This document shows positions 22,508-33,045 of a DNA stretch of 64,000 nucleotides, one piece after another. The notes under the pieces were generated by a model. That model searched no databases, was not told where the DNA came from, and saw only the letters and a program-made list of their open reading frames with translations. Numbering within the stretch: position 1 is the first letter of the stretch; each line of letters opens with the position of its first letter. A program made the translations under genes and the position numbers. Location: contig NW_026947496.1 in assembly GCF_034190915.1 (NCBI RefSeq), positions 55,314,501 through 55,378,500 on the forward strand, read 5' to 3'. The stretch is from Cavia porcellus. Its lineage: Eukaryota; Chordata; Mammalia; Rodentia; Caviidae.

Positions 22508-22625
22508 GCTGGTCCCTGACCCGGCTGGGAGCTGTCTGAGGGCAGAGACCTGCTTTGGCTCCTCTTGGAGTCCCTCCTATGCATACGACATTGGGGATGG
22601 TATGCAGAAGTAGTGAATGAATGAC
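22508..22625 (+). repeat. L2 LINE 3'-end fragment
   Basis: 'ggctgggagctgtctgagggcagagacctgctttggctcc' then 'cagaagtagtgaatgaatgac' follows the sense L2 3' terminus. Confidence 0.65.
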
Positions 22626-22671
22626 CCTACTGCTATTTGCCATTGAAAGAAAATGGCAGCAAAAACTGTAG

Positions 22672-22735
22672 TTGGGCACAGTCATTCCTGCCTGTAATGC
22701 CAGCACTTTAGAAGGCTGAGGCAGGAAAGAGACAC
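22672..22735 (+). repeat. B1 SINE 5' fragment
   Basis: 'ttgggcacagtcattcctgcctgtaatgccagcactttagaaggctgaggcaggaa'. Confidence 0.75.
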
Positions 22736-22739
22736 ATCT

Positions 22740-23225
22740 GACTCCCGTTTTTCTAGTACCTGGGGAATAGACCCCCACCCCATCCCACATGCCTCTCCTC
22801 CTTCCTTCCCGTTGCTCCTCTAATCCCAGCGGACTGGGGCAACTTGCTTGGGTGTCCTCCCTGGCCATCCAGCAGCCACCCTCCTCCACTCCACCGCAAA
22901 ATGGGTGTCATGTGTACCCCTCCCCCCGGCTCCAGCCTGTTGCCTTTTTGAAGGGTGGCCACAGCGTGACAACCAAGACTGTCCTGGGGCCTTGCCCCAA
23001 TCACAAGCCTGTAGCTGGACCAATCACAAGGCTGTAGCTGCTATATAAGCAGCACTCCCCAACCACCCCTCTGGGTAGTCTAGGAGGGCTCCTTCCAATG
23101 TAATTTCTCCCCTGTGCTGCTGGACAGGCCCTGCTAAAGACTCACTTTATGGTACTGTAAACATACTCGTGATTTATTTCTCTGGTAGTGTGGGTTCCAA
23201 AATTTCTGTAAATCTACTTGGAATT
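22740..23225 (+). mobile_element. Probable solo ERV LTR carrying a promoter
   Basis: A U3-like upstream part contains two CCAAT boxes and TATATAAG. A U5-like part follows ('gtgctgctggacaggccctgctaaagactcactttatggtactg', 'atttatttctctggtagtgtgggttcc'). Architecture and order fit a class I LTR, but termini and target-site duplications were not resolved. Confidence 0.45.
22997..23049 (+). promoter_or_regulatory. Tandem CCAAT boxes plus TATA box
   Basis: CCAATCACAAG occurs at 22997 and again at 23020, part of a 23-base tandem duplication (CCAATCACAAGSCTGTAGCT in both). TATATAAG follows at 23042-23049. The spacing is right for a pol II core promoter with a start near 23072. It most likely belongs to the surrounding LTR. 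Confidence 0.6.
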
Positions 23226-23401
23226 CTTATCCTGAGTAGTGCAGACAGAGCTATTGGTTCAAAAGCAAAAACAGCAAACTTCAGGGGCTGTTAGCACTAA
23301 GAGCTCAAGAGACTGGCCACGAAGGATCACCAGGGGCAGAGACCAGCACCCAGCAGAGTTGACCTATGGTATCGGCACAAGCTAGCACCCTGCTGGCTGT
23401 G

Positions 23402-23472
23402 ACAGCTGTTGGCTATTGATGACACAGCATTACCCTGTGTCATCTGGTGACATCAGGACTGTTAACAGCTGT
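23402..23472. repeat. Nested inverted repeat
   Basis: Inner arms GATGACACAG (23418-23427) / CTGTGTCATC (23435-23444) have a 7-base loop. Outer arms ACAGCTGTT (23402-23410) / AACAGCTGT (23464-23472) surround them. Both pairs are perfect. It could be a MITE remnant, a hairpin RNA or coincidence. Confidence 0.5.
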
Positions 23473-23504
23473 GCTTCGTCAATTCATGATTTCCATCGAA
23501 TGAA

Positions 23505-23592
23505 CCTGAGGCTGATTGGCAAAGGAGGATCATGAGCCTGAGACTGGCCTGGGCAACTTAGTGGCTGCCTCAAAAGACAAAACAAGCAAAAT
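23505..23592 (+). repeat. B1 SINE 3' fragment
   Basis: 'gaggctgattggcaaaggaggatcatgagcctgagactggcctgggcaacttagtgg' with an A-rich tail. Confidence 0.6.
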
Positions 23593-24695
23593 ACCTTACT
23601 GCACGTGATTCAGTAAGCTACTGCATATACCACAGCACATTGTTAAAATTAAATTGGTAAAGGGAAAATCAACAATGTAAGTAGTTTTCTTATTTAAAAA
23701 TACAAAACCTTGAAATAAAGAGAACTTGCATTATGTATGTATTCTCTGAGAGGTTAAACCAGATTGAGGGAAAGTCTTTAAAAACCACAATGAGACAGAA
23801 TAGGGGGAGGGGGTATCCTTGGGTGACTCCTGTAATTCTGAATACCCCAGATGATCTAAGGGCATACCAGTAATTGAAAATGTTAAGAGATCAGATTTAA
23901 GTACAGTTCTGTGCTCTAACCTTGACTTTGCTCTACTGTGTGCTTCCCTGAGCCTCTCCTTTCTTACTGGGAGGATGAGGGTAAGCACTACCAAGAACTG
24001 ATCAGGCCTCTGCAGACTGCTGGACTTAAATCCTTCCTTCCTTTTCTCCAGTGCCTTCCAGCCATCAGCAAGCCCACCGCTAAAGCGCACAGAGAAGCCG
24101 ACTTCCCCACTGGCATGGTAGGTCTTGGCCACCAACAGGTAGGACAAGAAGCCCATGGCACCCGAAGAGCTCACTGCTGAGGTTCCAAGAGTAAGAGCCA
24201 GGACAGCGAGTCCTAGCTCGCTCACTGACCTGAGTCTCTCAGTTCCTAATTTTGGGTGGGAAGAGAGAGCCACACCCTGGGTCAGCAGTGGCTTTCTGAT
24301 GAGTTTCACAACTTTTCCAGCCTTGGCCCCTCCAGACTCCTGTCTGCCCCATCCCCAGCATGAGAGTGTAAACACAGAGCCTGATCCTGGCTTCTCCTGC
24401 CCAAACTCCAGGGAGCTCTGCCCAGCTTTCTCTTGAGATCTGCTGAACCCAGTCAGCCCCCTTCCCTATTCACTTCCTCTGCTCAGGGATGCCTTCACAA
24501 GCTCTCTGACGCTGCTCAGTGCACCTCTGCCTCGACACCTGGCCCTTGCTTCTCCCTGCACAGGACAGTCCCCTTGCAGATCTATGAAGTTCAGCCGCTG
24601 GTTGCCCGCAGATTTCACCCAGCAAGGACCTCCCTGGCCTCCTGTCTCAGGGAAACAGAGCCCTGCTCTGATGCCCCTCTGCTTATTTGTGTGCC
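23593..24695. other. AT-rich then unique DNA, with a MIR tail
   Basis: A sense MIR piece lies at about 23918-23990 ('ccttgactttgctctactgtgtgcttccctgagcctctcc...gaggatgagggtaagcactacc'). The 214-codon minus-strand frame at 23731-24375 runs through this MIR, which argues it is not a gene. The rest is unassigned. Confidence 0.5.
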
Positions 24696-24699
24696 CAGC

Positions 24700-24832
24700 T
24701 GCACGTAAGCTGGAACGTAAGCTGCAGAGATTCAGTGCCGTCTGTTGTGTCCACCTTGTGCCTCCAGACCTGAGCATACTGCCTGCTGTATAGCAAATGC
24801 TCAGTAAGTATTTGATGAAGAAAAGCAAGAAA
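24700..24832 (+). repeat. L2 LINE 3'-end fragment
   Basis: 'acctgagcatactgcctgctgtatagcaaatgctcagtaagtatttgatgaag' matches the sense L2/MIR-type 3' terminus. A purine-only-like run continues to 24882. Confidence 0.65.
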
Positions 24833-24985
24833 GAGAGGTGGAAGGGGAAAAGGAAAGAGGAACAAAAAGAGAGAAAGAAAGTACATCCCTCAAAGGGTAA
24901 AGACTCCTTGAGTATTTGCACAAGTGCCTGGTGCTCAAGAAGCACTTAGTTCATAATTACTCTTTACTTCTAGAAATTTGGGCAC

Positions 24986-25026
24986 CACACACACACACAC
25001 ACACACACACTCGTGCACACACACAC
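24986..25026 (+). repeat. (CA)n microsatellite
   Basis: CA dinucleotides interrupted once by TCGTG at 25011-25015. Confidence 0.95.
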
Positions 25027-25029
25027 CCC

Positions 25030-25965
25030 TGGAGAAAGGAGAGCAAAGGGTGTTTCCTACTCATGCTGCGTTCACCTAGCTTCTGAGAGAACATTCGAGG
25101 CCCTTGCTAAGCAACATCCTCTGGCTCCCCAGGATCAGATGCTTGAACCCAGCTCAGACCCTCAGAGTTTGGAGTTCATTTTCTTTTGGCAAAGCCTCAG
25201 CTTTTCTTTTCTAAGGGAAAACATAAAATCCAAAAAGACACTCACATAACATCTTGGAGATCAAATGGCTCTTGGAAAACTGCATTTTGATGAGTGAGGG
25301 AATCAAAACCATATGGATTAAATTCTCCTTAGATCTCCTGAGGGTAGGAGAGGGTGGGGTGGGAGGGAGGCCTGGCGGCGGGATCCAGTGTGGATTTTCA
25401 GAAGGCTCAGCTGGGGCGTGAACATGGGCAGAGGGGCTCAGCGCCTACAGGCAAGTTGTCGACCACATTCCAGCTGGTTCAACCACAGGGAAATAGGAAC
25501 TCTTCTCTCTTCATGACTTCACTTCTTTTCTTGTGACTTCCCCTTCCCTGTGGGGCCAAGCCTCAGGGTCTTGATAGCTACTAGGAAAGGGTAGTGGATT
25601 GATGTTCAGTTTGTATGATTTATCCCAGAAAGCAACCTACAAGTTTCTCCAGCAGGGAAAACCTGAAATATCTGCTGAAGCCAAATATTTGTAATCAGGT
25701 ACTTAGGTGTGTGCTTGGGTTCTTTTACGTTCATGTTTCTACCTACATTTCACTGATGCAGGGGAGTTTAAGAGGCTGTCTAATGCACTGAGGGTGATTC
25801 ATGTCATCATTTGCTCTGAGAGGAAGAACAAGCACTTTCACATTTTTTTCCTGCAAGCTAGGGAAAGCTCAAAAGCCCCTTATTCTTGTCCTGGTCCTAG
25901 CTAGGGACCGTCAGCCTCTTTGGTGTATTGGCCATGAATGACACGATCTGAGGCCCTGAGCACTA
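25030..25965. other. Unique-looking DNA
   Basis: No repeat, gene or promoter signature recognised. Confidence 0.4.
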
Positions 25966-25969
25966 TCGC

Positions 25970-26112
25970 ATGGCACCTCTCAATCCACGTCAAGGTAGCT
26001 ACTGCTAATCTCATTTTATAAATAAACTGAGAGTCAAAGAGGCTAAGCTACTTAACCAAGTTCACACAGCTGGTAAGATTTCAACCAAGGGTAATGCCAG
26101 TGCCAAAGACTG
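25970..26112 (-). repeat. MIR SINE
   Basis: 'ctaatctcattttataaataaactgagagtcaaagaggctaagctacttaaccaagttcacacagctggtaag'. Confidence 0.9.
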
Positions 26113-26271
26113 TACTCCCACTATTTCCTCGCAGAGATGCTGTGCTTTGAGGATTTATGTTTTTGCTTTTGTCCTTCCATTCATCTTACAGTTTCTTGCA
26201 GTTTTTCCACCTTTCCTCCTGCTCACCTCCAAGCCAGTTTTATGACGCCCACGAAGATTATTCTTTAACCT

Positions 26272-26343
26272 CTGAGGTGAGGGGTTGAGCCCGGGGCTTT
26301 GCACATGCTAAACTCTGCCACTGAGCAATACTTCTAGCTCTCC
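26272..26343 (-). mobile_element. ID SINE (older copy)
   Basis: 'gaggtgaggggttgagcccggggctttgcacatgctaaactctgccactgagcaatacttctagctc' is antisense ID of the general 'gcatgctaag' type. It is more diverged than the copies at 48388 and 52441. Confidence 0.75.
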
Positions 26344-26439
26344 AGAAGGGATTTCTAGATACCTTCAAATAAGCCAGGGCTTCTGCTACCTCCAAAACTC
26401 CAGAACACATCGTGCCTCTCTGTCCAGACATTCCACAGC

Positions 26440-26602
26440 ATAGAGGAGCTTAGCGTGATGATTAGGAGTCTTGGCACTCGGAGACACACCCGTGTGGAAG
26501 TTCCCACGGAACACTGTGCATTGGCAAAGCACTGCAGGACTCAGATTCCTCATCAGCAAGTGTGGGAAGGGGACAATGACCCTGCACAAGGGAGCAACAT
26601 AC
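26440..26602 (+). repeat. MIR SINE (diverged)
   Basis: 'gcgtgatgattaggagtcttggcactcgg' and 'ctcagattcctcatcagcaagtgtgggaaggggacaatgacc' are in sense MIR order. Confidence 0.55.
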
Positions 26603-26864
26603 TAACATCCCCTGGCGTGGAGCAAGCAGGTGACCCTCACCAGCACCTGCTTTCTAGTTACACGTGCACGTATTTAAGCTCCTTCACCTGACTGTAATTC
26701 TCCCAGGAAATGTAATAGTCACAGATTTAGGCAGTGATTCAATTATATATTTCACTAACTGGATTTAGAGAAAAAAGAAGAGAGGCAGGTACAGGTGGTG
26801 AGCAGCAACAAACTCAAAGGAAATACAGGTAACCAACGTGGATTGAGGGCTGATACACAATAGG

Positions 26865-27035
26865 GTTTCCAGGACATTTAAACTTCACAACAGTCCCGAG
26901 AAGGACAGCTATTATTATCCCCATTCTACAGATAAAGACACTGAGGCCCAGAGCAGTAAGTGACTTGTCCAGAGCTATGTATTTATTTCATAAGCACAGA
27001 GTAAGGAATTGCATTAGTGCCCAGAGACCACAGCT
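26865..27035 (-). repeat. MIR SINE
   Basis: 'ctattattatccccattctacagataaagacactgaggcccagagcagtaagtgacttgtccagagct' is a well-preserved antisense MIR core. Confidence 0.9.
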
Positions 27036-27059
27036 ACCCTGCTACCTGGACTGCATCAC

Positions 27060-27380
27060 ATTAATCAGGGTCCTCTAAGAGGCAGACCCCAAGATCACAT
27101 GTCCAAGATGTGTTAGAGGAAAGTCATGAAGGACAATGGGAAGCCAGAAGGACCTGTCAGATGGCCACACAGTCTGCTCCTTGTGAAAGAGATGGGAAGA
27201 AGAAAGCAGGTAGAAACAGCATCTGAGACAGCACAGCTCAAAGGAAGGGGAGTCAGGCCGGGAGCCCCACTTCTTGCAGAGGGGTCCCCATCACTCACAC
27301 TCAGCCCAGGGGAGGAGCAGCTCACCGAAGCAAGTTCCTAGAAAACATGAGGACAGATTTCAAAGCTTATCAGAAGTAGG
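27060..27380 (-). mobile_element. Possible ERVL-type LTR (low confidence)
   Basis: 'ttaatcagggtcctctaagaggcagacc' resembles the antisense 3' start of old ERVL LTRs ('atcagggttctctagagg'). The body is too diverged to confirm. Confidence 0.3.
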
Positions 27381-28440
27381 AGGTAGTCAATGCCCACAGT
27401 TAGAGACCTGAGAGATCTTTTCCACTGCTCGGCACAAAGGTCCCACACAGGCAAAAGCCATGGAGCTCAGAGTGATAAATTGGGGATCGTTCACCAGTGA
27501 CCTTCAGAAGGGGTTGAGGGTTTAACTGAGGAGGCCAGCGGGAAGCCTTTTGCAGTGGCTGGAAAAACCTAGTCTCATTGGCGGCCATCACTCTGTGTAA
27601 AATTACTCAAGATATCGCCTAGTTTTGTCCATTTTGCACCTTCAGAGAAACAGTTAAAAGTATCTGCTGAGGGCATCTTATTCCAATGCTGGGTGGAAAC
27701 TGTCCCCAAGGGCCATGCAGCAGAAGAATGGCCACCAGCAGAAGCCCTGAGCAAGGGGGGAAGAAAGAGGGGGAGGCTTCTTTACACAGTCAAGTTCAAG
27801 AACCATCACTCCCCAGAGTTAGAAAGCAGTCAAACAAGATGACGGACTTGCAGGAAACAGGTGATATGACAGTGAGTCAGGGCCCTCAGAACGCTCACAA
27901 CGGAAAATGTGTTTGGAGAGATCAGTTACAGCTAAGTTTGGTGTGACTGTTCCCTGCGGGGGCCTCGGGGAGCCCTGATCCCTGGAAATTGCGTCTTTCT
28001 GGAGTTGGGCTTATCTCCCTTGTGCCCAGCAAGCAGTCTTATTTGGTTTGAAGGGCTCCACTGGGAAATTATGTCTGATGGTCCCCAGAGCCAGAATGGG
28101 ATCTCACACTGCCATGAGGACAGCTGGGCAGCAGGTAGGGAGGCACAGTGCCTCTGAGGGTGAGGGCGCCAATCAGGGCCAATTAGAACCGCACTGACAC
28201 AGCATTTGGCAGAAACGGGTAAAGGAACTCACGCTGTCCGGGAAAACCATGATTTTCTCCTGAGTTTGTTCAGAGAAAATTTCTGTGGAAAAGCTTCTAT
28301 TGATTAGTCCTGAAGAAAGATTAAAAAACACAAAAGTAAAATTCCCAATGACTCTTGTGTCTATTATCAGTGCTTAACCTCCAACCATTGTCATCTGGAG
28401 ACAGTGATGTTGACCGTCAGGTTCTGAAACAAAACATGGA
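27381..28440. other. Unique-looking DNA
   Basis: Nothing coding. A block at 28160-28330 ('gcgccaatcagggccaattagaacc', 'aagcttctattgattag') carries CCAAT/homeodomain-like motifs and no repeat match. Confidence 0.4.
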
Positions 28441-28561
28441 GACAGATAAGTAGATAGATAGATGATAGATAGATAGATAGATAATAGATAGATGACTGAA
28501 TGATTGATAGATGATAGATAGATGATAGGTAGATGATAGATGATAAATGGGTAGATAGATT
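28441..28561 (+). repeat. (GATA)n microsatellite, interrupted
   Basis: TAGA/GATA units with TGA interruptions. Confidence 0.95.
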
Positions 28562-29480
28562 TCAAATTTTAAACTAGTCTGCTCTCAAAATGTGAGTCCT
28601 CCACACTTCTCAGAAAGAGCTTTAAGTAGAATGTTTTACACTTGTCTAACTTTTCCTAGGACCTTTTTCTTTGAACTATTCTATTTTTTTAGTCTATGAT
28701 AAATGCAAAGAATAAAAAAAAACCTTCCCCAGCAATTTACTGTGCTGAGGTGGTAGCATAATTGAGTCACCAAGCCAAGTGCTTTAAGAGAATTTCTATC
28801 AGGTGTCATCGCACTCTCTGGCTGCAGCTTTATTTAAAGTCCCTGGATCAATCTGAATCAATCCGACATGTACACACTTCAGGGCATGTTTGGTTTCAAA
28901 TCAATTAAGCTCCTTATGACTTTGTGATTAAAAACCTAAGGTTATAAAACATTAATATAAGAAAATTGTAAAAAATGAAAAGCAAAATCTCCTTTGGTAA
29001 AGATCAACAGAATAATGTAAGCTTCACTGAACCAACAAAGCAGGAGTAATTAGGAGGTCAACTGAATGTGGTGTTTTCAAAAGGTGCAATCACGATAAAT
29101 AAAATGAATATTTATTAATAAATATTAATAAAATAATAAAATGAGGAAGCCCCATTTTTGTTACACACAGCTTCCAGCAGGACTTGACCCAAACAAATTT
29201 CTCAGAAGTCTGAGAAAGACCCTTATAGCAGAAGCAGCCTGTCCCTGTAACAAACACATGGGGGCCAACACCTGGCCCCCCTGAACTGTACCATTCAGAG
29301 CTAGAAGAGGAAAGAGGACCCCCTCAGCTGGAGCCAGTGGGCAGCCACATGAAACTATGTTAAGGATTGCAATAAAACTTAATTCCTGCCTTCTAATTCT
29401 GAATGTGTTTATGTTTCTGGTGTTGAAGCTCAGGAAAGGAAGAGGGAGCAAATCAGAGTTTGCGTTAGAAATAGTGCAAT
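28562..29480. other. AT-rich, conserved-looking noncoding DNA
   Basis: The block 28740-28960 holds 'gcataattgagtcacc', paired 'gatcaatctgaatcaatcc' (28846-28864) and 'aaatcaattaagc', without a repeat signature. An AT-only patch lies at 29096-29145. No gene is recognised. Confidence 0.4.
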
Positions 29481-29484
29481 TAAT

Positions 29485-29685
29485 TAAAAGAATGAGGGCT
29501 TACTAAGTACCAGGCCATGTGATAGGTTAGATACTCATCATTCTCATAGATCTTTACAGTTTCCTCGCTAGGCATTCTTAATCCTTACCTTTTCAAGACT
29601 GAAGGACGGAAATGATCATTTCTCCCAGGGTCACACAGCAATAAGGGTAAGAAAGCAGGCCTGGGTGATTCCCAGGCCTTTAGGT
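29485..29685 (-). repeat. MIR SINE
   Basis: 'gagggcttactaagtaccaggccatgtgataggtt' through 'tctcccagggtcacacagcaataagggtaagaaagcaggcctggg'. Confidence 0.85.
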
Positions 29686-29764
29686 CCATGGTGGGGAGCG
29701 TTAAATTATGTAGCATGTGTTTGCAACATATATTCTCTGGGGGTTTCTGCCTTCTCTGTACCAA

Positions 29765-29882
29765 GTGTTCTAGGAGCTAAGGAAACAATGGGAACAAAAG
29801 AGCCAGATTCTTGGCCCCCTGAGTCTTTCCTTCTAGTAAAAGGAGACAGACACGTGATAAGCACATAATAAAATTAGCATCC
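29765..29882 (-). repeat. L2/MIR3-type fragment
   Basis: 'gtgttctaggagctaaggaaacaatgggaac' then 'ttctagtaaaaggagacagacacgtgataagcacataataa' is an antisense L2 pattern. Confidence 0.5.
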
Positions 29883-30178
29883 GCAGAGAATACTTACGGG
29901 GTAACAGGACAGTAATGGGTGACTTCCTCATTGGATGCTCCTCAGCCACACTGAGACCAGAGAAGTCTGTCCCTACTGAGGGTAGCAGGGACAGAGGCCT
30001 CAGGGAAAGAAAGAGCAGTCATGAAGAGAAGGCCGAAAGAAGGCCCACGCTGGACATCCAGGTGGCTACATGTTCTTTGTCTGCTTCTTTCCCCTTGGAC
30101 ATTGATAGGCTTGGCAGGGACCTGCTTTGCCCACAGAGCATGACTCCGAAGTGACATTGATTTAGCCTGTGCCTAAGC
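29883..30178. other. Unique-looking DNA
   Basis: Nothing recognised. Confidence 0.4.
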
Positions 30179-30179
30179 T

Positions 30180-30445
30180 TTCCACTGCACTCACCTCTCC
30201 AGCTCTGCTACTGTGGACGCTAGGTGGACAGAAAGAGATGGCTGGCTGGGCCTGTGTGGAGAGGACACTCTAGTCCTAGCTGAGGTCCCGGCCAAATGCA
30301 GCCACATGAGCCACTCCAACAGCAATCAGAGCAGCACAGAGATGAACCTCCCAGCTGAGCCCAGCCATTCTGTAAAATCATGATTAAGAATCTGAAGAAT
30401 CTTTGTGGCTTTTTTGAGCCACTAAGTCTCAGGAAGATTTGTTTT
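30180..30445 (+). mobile_element. MLT1-like LTR
   Basis: 'gatgaacctcccagctgagcccagcc' and 'ggcttttttgagccactaagtctcaggaagatttgttttgcagcaa' are the conserved 3' part of old MaLR LTRs. Confidence 0.6.
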
Positions 30446-31485
30446 GCAGCAAGGGCTCACTAAAACAGCCCCATGTGTTTGGGGACCTGTGAAGCTGAGA
30501 AACATGGCAAAGGATGAAGCTGGCAGGGGAGGTGATGAGGGCTGGGTCGGGTGGGGCCCAAAGGTCAGGGGAACCCACTGCGACTTCATTCAATGTGTCT
30601 TCGGGGGAGTGACAGCATGTGACATGACCCGATGATGTGTGTATTTGTAATGCTTGTTCTGGCTGCTGTAGGGTGGGTATGGATTCTGGGATGCGAGAGA
30701 AAGAATAGAAACAAGGAGACATTGAGCAGGTAGCTCTTTTGGTAATGGCTGCAGGGATGATGCTGACCTAGGGCCAGGGTTAGCAGTGGAAATGAAAAGC
30801 ATGATTTATGCTGTGTTTTGGAGACAAAGCTACTGTAGGTTTTACACATGCTCAGACATCCCAAAGCTGGTCATGAAAGGTAGACAGCATGGTCCTTCCT
30901 TCTCACACAGAGGACTGTGACGGGGCATGATCTAGGAAGGGACCAGCAAGGCCCAGAAAGGTGCTGGATGATGAACCCTTGCAAAGCCATCTCTGGGAGC
31001 CTCAAAATCCTGAAGGGTCCACAGCTGCAGGCAGCCAACAAGAAGCCTATAACCCTTAAAGTTCCAGAGAGATGTGCAGGGGCATCCCCTCTCCTTCCCG
31101 CCAGCCCCCACCCTGGGGAGCTGCCAGGGGCAGGGAAGAGGGGCCGAAGGGTATAAGAGAGCACCCTCACTTTCTCTCTAGACCCCTAGAAGCACAGGAC
31201 AAGCTGCCCCTGGGCTAGCGTAGGATGAGAGCAAAGTTTTAAAATGATCCAAGCAGAGCCTTAAAAACAAAGGAACTGTTTTAGCAAAAAAAGTGGTAAA
31301 GGCATAGGATCCAGCTGAATCTCTACTAAGCCTACTCAGCTGGGTTGGGGCAATCATTAGAAACAGAAAAGCGTCCTTGTTTACATCACCAGTGAACTGA
31401 AACCGAGGGACAAACGGCCTCAGTGTCCTGGGAGCTGCCCTCCGCAGGGCTGAGCTGGGCATTTTGCACACCTTGTTTCATCTCT
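30446..31485. other. Unique-looking DNA
   Basis: No supported feature. A GTATAAGAG string near 31150 is TATA-like but has no companion elements. Confidence 0.4.
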
Positions 31486-31489
31486 TTTT

Positions 31490-31640
31490 ACCCCAGCCAG
31501 TCAGGTGGGCATGGTCAGTAGGACTCTCTGCCCCATTTTGCTGATAAGAAATTAAGGCTCACACCAAGGTCTCAGGACAACTGAGTGAAATGATTTGGAC
31601 CCAGGCCAGTGTGACTTAAAATTGCATATTTTTACCAAGA
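31490..31640 (-). repeat. MIR SINE
   Basis: 'gccccattttgctgataagaaattaaggctcacaccaaggtctcaggacaactgag'. Confidence 0.8.
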
Positions 31641-31974
31641 TCCTTGTTCCTTCTGAATGCCTTATTTAAGCACAACTGCAGAAGCTGCATCAGACTGCAA
31701 ACTTATCCACCAGCAAACTTTTCTTTATTGATTTTGACAACTAAAATCAATTTATCAGGCCCCAGGTGCAAGGTCCCAGAGGTGGAAGAAACAAAATCGC
31801 TTTTATTTTAGAGTTGCCCTAACTCATCTCCAGTTCAAGTCCAAGTTGTCAGATACAGAGGAATACAAAAGCCCAGGAGACAGGGGCTATCACAGTGCTC
31901 GAGAATGGAGACTACTTGCAGAACTTAGAACAGGGCCCAGAATACGATAAATAAACGCTTCAGTAAAGTTAACC
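31641..31974. other. Unique-looking DNA with an L2/MIR-like tail
   Basis: 'cttagaacagggcccagaatacgataaataaacgcttcagtaaag' at 31920-31965 looks like a sense MIR/L2 3' end. Confidence 0.45.
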
Positions 31975-32138
31975 AGCCAAGTATGGCGCACATGCCTGTC
32001 TGTAATCCCACACTTGGGAGGCAGAGACAGGAGGATCACTGTAAATTCAAGATCAGCCCCGGCTACATAGTGAACTCAAAGCCAGCCTTAACTACACAGT
32101 AGGACCCTGTCTCAAAATAAAGAGAGAAAGAAAGCAAG
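31975..32138 (+). mobile_element. B1 SINE with internal duplication
   Basis: It is a full-length sense B1: 'ccaagtatggcgcacatgcctgtctgtaatcccacacttgggaggcagagacaggagg'. A 29-base duplicated unit lies across 32044-32101, and the tail is A-rich. The left end is cleaner than in most copies here. Confidence 0.9.
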
Positions 32139-32655
32139 AAAGAGTTATCATCTGTCATAGGGTAGAGGGAATGACTTTTGCTAATTAAGTCTTTCTCTTA
32201 TTTTTGGACAGTAGCTTTGAAACTTGAACCTCTTTCTTCCCTGGATTTTGTAGCATCATTTCTAAGTTTGTCTAATAAAGACAAACAGTCTGGCCTCACC
32301 AATTGGAGAGTTCAGGTGGTTAACATCCCCAGATTCTACCCTTTCCAGTTACAGCAGGTAGACACTTCCGTTTGAGGTTCCAGGAGCCCACCAGCAGTTC
32401 CCCCACCCACTCCATCCACCGTCTCTGTCCATAAATTAGGACTTTCTGGCTTATCACTCTCCTACAACTCAGGTTATCCGGAAGCTATATTCATCCATTG
32501 GGTGCTTATCATGACCTTTGAAAGCAAAAGCAGATTCAACTCCCAGACAAGTCTTTTTTTCCTAATGAAACTGCATTATGGAAAACTTCAGACACATGTA
32601 AACAGAGCAGGATTGTGAACACGCTTGGACCCATGGCCTATCTGGCTTGGTTCAT
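32139..32655. other. Unique-looking DNA
   Basis: Nothing recognised. Confidence 0.4.
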
Positions 32656-32700
32656 GTCTACCCATGTTTTGTTTTTGTTTTTGTTTTTTGTTTGTTTTTT

Positions 32701-32780
32701 TTATTGGTACCAGGGATCAAACTCACGACTGCACGCTTGCAAGCAGGCATTTATGTTGCTGAGCTAAATCCCCAGCCCCC
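32701..32780 (-). mobile_element. ID SINE
   Basis: Antisense ID ('attggtaccagggatcaaactcacgactgcacgcttgcaagcagg...gctgagctaaatccccagcccc') with its T-rich tail from 32667. A short flanking duplication ACCCATG lies at 32660-32666 and 32781-32787. Confidence 0.9.
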
Positions 32781-32849
32781 ACCCATGGATTTAGAAGCAT
32801 ATCCTGCGACCATTTTGTCTATAAATATTACTGTGTTTCTGCGGACAAA

Positions 32850-33045
32850 GGTCCCCCCACCCCGTCTTCAGTCCTGGGGTTGGCATCAAGGCCCTTCACA
32901 CTGAGTTACATGTCAGCTCTTTTTTCTGTTTTGTTTTGTTTTGTTTTAAGGCAGGGTCTTGCTAAGTCACTGAATGGCCCAGGCTGACCTCACGCTTTTG
33001 ATCCTCCTACCTCAGTCTCCAAGAGAACTGGGATTATAGATTAGA
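32850..33045 (-). mobile_element. Composite B1-ID SINE
   Basis: A diverged ID part ('cttcagtcctggggttggcatcaaggcccttcacactgagttacatgtcagctc'), a (TTTTG)n linker, then antisense B1 ('aaggcagggtcttgctaag...gaactgggattatagatt'). Confidence 0.8.

Noticed and set aside
23731..24375. 214-codon minus-strand frame with hydrophobic segments
   Set aside because: It runs through a sense MIR relic at about 23918-23990, and no splice or poly(A) signals support it.
24813..24882. Long purine-rich run considered as a triplex-forming or regulatory site
   Set aside because: It directly follows an L2 3' end and looks like a decayed simple repeat.
28441..28561. Regularly spaced GATA units considered as a CRISPR-like or functional array
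   Set aside because: It is an ordinary interrupted tetranucleotide microsatellite; there are no spacers.
31145..31160. TATA-like GTATAAGAG
   Set aside because: No CCAAT, GC box or initiator companions.
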